Positions 7,013-10,750 of a stretch of 10,750 bases of DNA are shown one piece after another. The stretch comes from Legionella genomosp. 1. GTDB taxonomy: Bacteria > Pseudomonadota > Gammaproteobacteria > Legionellales > Legionellaceae. The notes under the pieces were generated by a model. The model ran no database searches. It worked only from the letters and a program-made list of their open reading frames with translations, and was not told the DNA's origin. Each line of letters starts with the position of its first letter. Positions within the stretch are counted from its first letter, which is position 1. Location of the stretch: the NCBI GenBank assembly GCA_945867185.1, contig CAMBHM010000032.1, positions 1-10,750 of the forward strand, given 5' to 3'. Both the position numbers and the translations under genes were made by a program.

Positions 7013-8112
7013 GATGCGTCCAAGCACGCAAACAACCTATCTATGTCGCTGAAGAGATGATTCGCATTTAGGATGATCCGTAACCCCGTATCAACCCGAC
7101 TGACGGTTGGTTGCCGCATCGATACACAGACAATACCCTGTTGTGCTAATTGTTCAGACAAGGCGATCGCTCGTGCAGGACACCCCAGTTTCAGTTGCTG
7201 AATAGGGGTCGATGACGCTCCCCAGGTGTACGAGGACTGTGTGATTTTTTCGCGGAAATAGGCGATCAATGCCCGTAATGTCAAACGGTTGTCCTCTGCT
7301 TGCATCAACAGCGACAGTGCTTCTTTCATGCCATAAGCCACACCTGGACTGATGGCAGTGGAATAAATATAAGGACGCGCCACTTGGATTAACGCCTCGA
7401 TCCAATCCCGTTGCCCGACTACCATCGCTCCTGTAGCTACACACGCTTTACCCAAGGGAATGATCCGCAAAGGGACTTCGGTTTCAGTGAGTCCCGCTGC
7501 CATCACCCCCCCAAGTCCATTCGGCCCTATCACTCCAAACGCGTGCGCTTCATCAACAATGAGTGGTAATCCCGCAGCGCTGATAGCCTGCAAGGGTGCA
7601 CAGTACCCACTCATACTGAAAATACTTTCAGTCACCACGACCGTGTTATCTGGCATTTTTTTACGCTGAAAAGCAAAATCAGAAGGCCTATTCGAACGAT
7701 AGCGTCGATACGATACGCCCCCCAATCGTAGACCATCGTAAAACGAGGCATGCGCATTTTTGTCCATCAACACAGACGTTTTAAACACCCCAAGCAAGCT
7801 CATCACACTCAGATTGGCTGCATATCCTGAGGAAAATAAAATCGCATCCTCCACCCCCAACGCCTCAGAAAACGCCTGTTCTAAGGCTTGATGCGTGGGA
7901 TGATAGCCAGAGACCACCATCGAGCCCCCACTGCCAACAGGATAACGCTCAAAGCCCTCTTGATACGCTTTTTTAAGACGGGGATCGTCTGCCAAGGACA
8001 AATAATCATTCCGACTGAAGTCTAACGCGCAAGATCCCTGAAGACGCCGCGATCGATACAAGTGCCGTTGTTTGCGCTGCAGGAGATCGGCTTGTAAAGG
8101 CGTGTTCAGCAC
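7006..8112 (-). CDS. bioF: 8-amino-7-oxononanoate synthase (KAPA synthase)
   Basis: BioF condenses a pimeloyl thioester with L-alanine in a PLP-dependent decarboxylating reaction to give KAPA. The 368-residue product is slightly shorter than E. coli BioF (384) but spans the whole fold. It has [13 protein letters not shown] (32-44), [15 protein letters not shown] (60-74), [13 protein letters not shown] (92-104), NAHASF (119-124), [12 protein letters not shown] (185-196) with the PLP-binding Asp187, the Schiff-base Lys222 in [11 protein letters not shown], and the closing [11 protein letters not shown] (342-352). One departure is SMSGY (166-170), where homologues usually read SMDGD. Its ATG overlaps the bioB stop by 7 bp and its own stop overlaps bioD by 7 bp, so translation is probably coupled throughout. 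Confidence 0.97.
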   Translation of the reverse strand: MLNTPLQADLLQRKQRHLYRSRRLQGSCALDFSRNDYLSLADDPRLKKAYQEGFERYPVGSGGSMVVSGYHPTHQALEQAFSEALGVEDAILFSSGYAANLSVMSLLGVFKTSVLMDKNAHASFYDGLRLGGVSYRRYRSNRPSDFAFQRKKMPDNTVVVTESIFSMSGYCAPLQAISAAGLPLIVDEAHAFGVIGPNGLGGVMAAGLTETEVPLRIIPLGKACVATGAMVVGQRDWIEALIQVARPYIYSTAISPGVAYGMKEALSLLMQAEDNRLTLRALIAYFREKITQSSYTWGASSTPIQQLKLGCPARAIALSEQLAQQGIVCVSMRQPTVSRVDTGLRIILNANHLFSDIDRLFACLDASW

Positions 8113-9050
8113 GTTATAAAGCCCAGTTTCTCAAATAATATCGCATCCTTATCCGGGGCTGCATTGTCTTCTGTGAGTAATGTATCCCCTAAAAACACTG
8201 AATTTGCTCCGGCAAAGAAACAAAGCGCTTGTAATTCCTCACTCATCTCACTGCGACCCGCTGTGAGTCTCACCACACTGTTTGGCATCAAAAGTCGTGC
8301 CGTCGCAATCGTACGTACAAGCTCTATACCATCAATAGGCGTAGCTTTCTCTAAAGGAGTACCTGGTACAGGGATCAAGCGATTGATTGGGACGCTTTCC
8401 GGGGGCTCTGGCAAATTGGCGAGCGTCATCAAAAACTCAATCCTATCCGCTCTGGTTTCTCCCAACCCCACAATGCCTCCACAACACACTTGAATGCCTG
8501 CACTTCGAACATGGTCGATCGTTTGCAATCTATCATCATACGATCGCGTGGTCACGACTTTGTCGTAATAACTACGAGAGGTATCTAAATTATGATTATA
8601 AAAATCAAGACCTGCTGATTTCAACGTCTCTGCTTGTTCTGCCGACAGCATTCCAAGCGTCATGCACGTTTCAAGTCCCATGGCTTTGACTTTTGCCACC
8701 ATCTCGGTTAATTGAGGCATGATCTTATCAGGCGGCGACCGAAACGCAGCACCCATACAAAATCGCGAGGCCCCTGCGTCTTTTGCTGCTTGTGCACTCA
8801 CCAAAACCTGATCGATCGCCATCAATTTTTCTTTTTCAACATGGGTTTTATAATGACCGCTCTGAGAACAATACCCGCAATCCTCAGGACAGGCCCCTGT
8901 TTTAATACTGAGTAAGGTCGCTTTGTGGATCACATTGGCAGGATGATGTTGTAAATGTACGGTATGCGCTTGATATAACAACTCATGAAACGGTTGCTCA
9001 TACAGTGCAGTCACATCAAGCGACCTTACCCTCTTTGAAGCAGTGTTCAT
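8106..9050 (-). CDS. bioB: Biotin synthase, radical SAM enzyme
   Basis: BioB inserts sulfur into dethiobiotin to form biotin using a SAM-binding [4Fe-4S] cluster and a sacrificial [2Fe-2S] cluster. The 314-residue product has the radical SAM motif [12 protein letters not shown] with Cys54, Cys58 and Cys61. The [2Fe-2S] ligands are Cys98 (CMGAAF), Cys129 (CMTLGM), Cys189 (VCCGGI) and Arg261 (RLTAGR), each one residue later than in E. coli Bio[12 protein letters not shown] (148-158) and PPESVPIN (216-223) are also conserved. It is somewhat shorter than the E. coli enzyme (346), mainly at the C terminus, without loss of a known ligand. AGGA lies 10 bases before the ATG. It is the first gene of the bioBFD operon and lies under a BirA-type operator. 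Confidence 0.98.
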   Translation of the reverse strand: MNTASKRVRSLDVTALYEQPFHELLYQAHTVHLQHHPANVIHKATLLSIKTGACPEDCGYCSQSGHYKTHVEKEKLMAIDQVLVSAQAAKDAGASRFCMGAAFRSPPDKIMPQLTEMVAKVKAMGLETCMTLGMLSAEQAETLKSAGLDFYNHNLDTSRSYYDKVVTTRSYDDRLQTIDHVRSAGIQVCCGGIVGLGETRADRIEFLMTLANLPEPPESVPINRLIPVPGTPLEKATPIDGIELVRTIATARLLMPNSVVRLTAGRSEMSEELQALCFFAGANSVFLGDTLLTEDNAAPDKDAILFEKLGFITC

Positions 9051-9077
9051 AGCATTTCTATCCTAAGGAAACCAACC

Positions 9078-9105
9078 ATAATAAGATCATTCCAATCATT
9101 GTCAA
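9078..9105 (-). promoter_or_regulatory. Predicted sigma-70 promoter of bioBFD
   Basis: On the minus strand a consensus TTGACA -35 box (9100-9105) and a TATTAT -10 box (9078-9083) are 16 bases apart, about 28 bases before the bioB ATG. The -35 box lies inside the left arm of the inverted repeat at 9099-9130, so a bound repressor would block polymerase directly. Confidence 0.65.
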
Positions 9106-9130
9106 CCAAAAAAATAAATTGGGTTGACAA
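9099..9130. promoter_or_regulatory. BirA (biotin repressor) operator between divergent biotin transcripts
   Basis: TTGTCAACC (9099-9107) and GGTTGACAA (9122-9130) are a perfect 9-bp inverted repeat separated by 14 AT-rich bases. The established BirA site has half-sites of the form TTGTAAACC and GGTTTACAA with about 14-16 bases between; this one differs at one position per arm, symmetrically. It stands in the 173-base gap between bioB and the bioA transcript, the same arrangement as the E. coli bio operator. Biotinyl-AMP-bound BirA would be expected to repress in both directions. On the plus side the right arm supplies another TTGACA, but I find no good -10 at 16-18 bases from it, so the rightward promoter is unassigned. 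Confidence 0.8.
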
Positions 9131-9223
9131 CAACGTATCGAATCGAAGCTCACAATCGCCTTAATATATTGTTAAGGTATTTCGTTGTAAAATGCGCTCG
9201 ATATAAACAACTAGGACCTATCG

Positions 9224-9658
9224 ATGCGATTTATAGACTCTAAGATTTATCATGAATTAAACACCGATTGGAATGAAGAACTATTACCTCTGGATCGATC
9301 GATCCGATCATGGTTGGACAAGTTTGGACGCCATGGCCCAAACTCCTATTTTCTATCCCTTTTAGAAAACTATATCACGACATTGTCTGCGTTCATTAGT
9401 GATCTAACTGTTCTTAAACAAGAGGAACACTATGAGGATGAAGACGCACTGATCGGATATATTCAAGAGACCATGCTCAGTGGGATTGAAGATCTGTCTT
9501 ATTTTGAAATGGTGATAGTTGATAGTGGCTGGCCTATTCAAACCTATACAGAAGTAAGGAAAATCATTTGGTTCAACCATTCTTTAAAGAATGCTTTAAA
9601 GAAAGAGCTCCCCGCGGAAGAGCTGGAAGAGCGATCTATTGGCTTTTTATTGGGATGA
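9224..9658 (+). CDS. Hypothetical protein translationally coupled to bioA
   Basis: This 144-residue, acidic, predominantly helical protein matches no family that I recognise. AGGA sits 7 bases before the ATG. Features that can be seen: an aromatic-rich N-terminal half (WLDKFGRHGPNSYFLSLLENY), an acidic cluster EEHYEDED (67-74), a segment DLSYFEMVIVDSGWPI (90-105), and a charged C terminus (ALKKELPAEELEERS). There is no signal peptide, membrane span or cysteine, so it is probably a soluble cytosolic protein. Its stop codon overlaps the bioA start as ATGA, and it is the first gene of the transcript facing bioBFD across the BirA-type operator. This suggests a biotin-related role, but gene position is the only evidence. 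Chance coupling of an unrelated gene remains possible. Confidence 0.75.
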   Translation: MRFIDSKIYHELNTDWNEELLPLDRSIRSWLDKFGRHGPNSYFLSLLENYITTLSAFISDLTVLKQEEHYEDEDALIGYIQETMLSGIEDLSYFEMVIVDSGWPIQTYTEVRKIIWFNHSLKNALKKELPAEELEERSIGFLLG

Positions 9659-10710
9659 TACCTAACACCCTCCTTACGCGCGATTTACAACACGTTTGGC
9701 ACCCTTGTACACAAATGAAAATCTTTGAAACGTATCCCCCGCTGATTGTGCATCGTGCTCAAGGGAGTTATCTCTACACTGATCGCGGGCCGATCATCGA
9801 CGCTATATCCAGCTGGTGGTGTAAATCGCTAGGACATGGGCATCCTCACCTTTTAGAAGCCATCTCCCAACAAATGATGCACTTTGAACACGTCATGGGC
9901 GCGGATATCACCTATCCCCTGCTTATAACATTAGCGGAACGTTTGGCAGAATTGAGTGGTCTACAACACGCTTTTTTTGCAAGCGACGGCGCCTCGGCGG
10001 TTGAAATTGCCATGAAACTTGCCATTGAAGCCACCCAAAAATTGGGGCATCCTGAGCGCAATCAATTTATCGCATTACAAAACGGCTACCATGGTGAAAC
10101 ATTAGGGGCCTTGAGTGTCAGTGATGTAGGGCTTTATAAAAAACCCTATACAGGCTATGGAGTCACCTGCCATTTTTTAGAAACCATCCCCTATGTTGCC
10201 GGCGAACAAGATCCCTTATGGCACGACTGTAGCGATCTCTGGCCCTCCATTGAAATAGCCTTAGAGACCATGAAACCCCTTGCTTGTGCTATCATTCTCG
10301 AACCCATTGTCCAAGGAGCTGGCGGCATGCGCTGTTATAGCGCTGATTTCTTACGCCGACTGGCCGCTTGGGCAAGCGATAACGATCGCTTGATCATTGC
10401 CGATGAAATCATGACAGGCCTAGGGCGCACCGGCAAATGGTTGGCCTGTGACCATGCTGGCATTCGACCCCAGATCATGTGTCTATCAAAGGGCCTCACC
10501 GCCGGCACCATGCCTTTGAGTGCTGTATTGGTTGATCACACATTGTTCGATTTGTTTTATGATGAGGGTCCGGGATTTGTCCACTCTCATACTTACAGTG
10601 GACATCCCCTGGCGGTTAGTGCGGCTGTGGCCACTTTAGAGATCATCGAATCAGAAGCGATCCTTCAACAATCCGTCGAATTGGGTACGCTGATGTATGG
10701 CTATTTTTAA
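9655..10710 (+). CDS. bioA: Adenosylmethionine-8-amino-7-oxononanoate aminotransferase (DAPA synthase), frame broken near the 3' end
   Basis: BioA transfers the amino group of S-adenosylmethionine to KAPA to give 7,8-diaminopelargonate, using PLP. The readable 351 residues match the family: VWHPCTQMK (14-22), ISSWWCKSLGHGHP (51-64), ASDGASAVEIAMK (109-121), NGYHGETLGALSV (143-155), EPIVQGAGGMR (216-226), ADEIMTGLGRTGK (249-261) with Asp250, the Schiff-base lysine in LSKGLTAG (Lys279), and HSHTYSGHPLA (310-320). It belongs to the HPCTQMK subgroup seen in Pseudomonas rather than the E. coli HPYTSM type. The ATG at 9655 overlaps the preceding stop (ATGA); a longer in-frame start at 9568 lies inside the neighbouring gene and lacks homology. 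BioA is normally about 425-450 residues, so about 75-100 C-terminal residues, including a substrate-binding Arg, are missing after the TAA at 10708. Confidence 0.93.
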   Translation: MIPNTLLTRDLQHVWHPCTQMKIFETYPPLIVHRAQGSYLYTDRGPIIDAISSWWCKSLGHGHPHLLEAISQQMMHFEHVMGADITYPLLITLAERLAELSGLQHAFFASDGASAVEIAMKLAIEATQKLGHPERNQFIALQNGYHGETLGALSVSDVGLYKKPYTGYGVTCHFLETIPYVAGEQDPLWHDCSDLWPSIEIALETMKPLACAIILEPIVQGAGGMRCYSADFLRRLAAWASDNDRLIIADEIMTGLGRTGKWLACDHAGIRPQIMCLSKGLTAGTMPLSAVLVDHTLFDLFYDEGPGFVHSHTYSGHPLAVSAAVATLEIIESEAILQQSVELGTLMYGYF

Positions 10711-10750
10711 AACATTGCAAGAGAAACAAAGTGTCTTACAAACATACGTA
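10709..10750 (+). pseudogene. bioA: Continuation of bioA in the shifted reading frame (runs off the window)
   Basis: The bioA frame stops at TAA 10708-10710 inside a T5A4 run (10704-10712). Counting one T fewer, the frame continues from 10709 as KTLQEKQSVLQTYV to the window edge with no stop. This is a plausible extension of the BioA helix ending LGTLMYGYF. It therefore looks like the remainder of bioA displaced by a one-base insertion, a sequencing error in a homopolymer, or a slippage site. Only 14 codons are visible. Confidence 0.6.

Noticed and set aside
9124..9129. TTGACA on the plus strand as the -35 box of the bioA-side transcript
   Set aside because: It is a perfect -35 hexamer by symmetry of the operator, but no acceptable -10 hexamer occurs 16-18 bases downstream, so I did not call a promoter.
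9581..9592. TTCTTTAAAGAA palindrome and a nearby repeat of TTTAAAGAA before bioA
   Set aside because: Lies within the 144-residue coding region where lysine and leucine codons explain the sequence; no supporting promoter elements or spacing.
9568..9654. In-frame upstream start extending bioA by 29 residues
   Set aside because: The extension lies inside the coupled 144-residue gene, shows no BioA homology, and the ATG at 9655 gives the usual N terminus and an ATGA overlap.

Overview
The window looks like a chromosomal segment of a gammaproteobacterium. The clues are a gamma-type dephospho-CoA kinase, biotin enzymes close to those of Escherichia coli and Pseudomonas, and a BirA-type operator. 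Long eukaryotic-like repeat proteins (Sel1-like and ankyrin) together with a hipBA-type toxin-antitoxin pair suggest a host-associated or amoeba-associated lineage such as the order Legionellales. That placement is inference; there is no rRNA, tRNA or other marker gene here.

Layout, left to right. Positions 1-453 (minus strand) hold the start of a HipA-family toxin and its HipB-like antitoxin. A sigma-70-like promoter and a 20-bp dyad precede the antitoxin. Positions 605-5144 (minus) hold a possible three-gene run: a secreted protein built from two copies of a four-cysteine unit, coaE overlapping it by 8 bp, and a 1156-residue Sel1-repeat/coiled-coil protein of unknown function. Positions 5219-6298 (minus) encode an ankyrin-repeat protein whose frame runs through an uninterrupted tract of ten G.

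Positions 6353-9050 (minus) carry bioB-bioF-bioD as one tightly overlapping operon (two 7-bp overlaps). Positions 9224-10750 (plus) carry an unrecognised 144-residue gene overlapping bioA by ATGA. Between the divergent transcripts lies a perfect 9+9 bp inverted repeat with the layout of a BirA operator. It covers the -35 box of a good bioB promoter, so biotin should repress at least bioBFD and probably also the bioA side.

The four bio genes cover the late pathway from pimeloyl thioester to biotin: BioF makes KAPA, BioA makes DAPA, BioD makes dethiobiotin and BioB inserts sulfur. No pimeloyl-making genes (bioC, bioH or analogues) are recognised here. bioA appears to be interrupted near its 3' end by a one-base frameshift in a T5A4 run; the frame one base over stays open to the window edge. 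There is no RNA gene, CRISPR array, insertion sequence or origin that I can support, and no gene-free stretch longer than about 175 bases.
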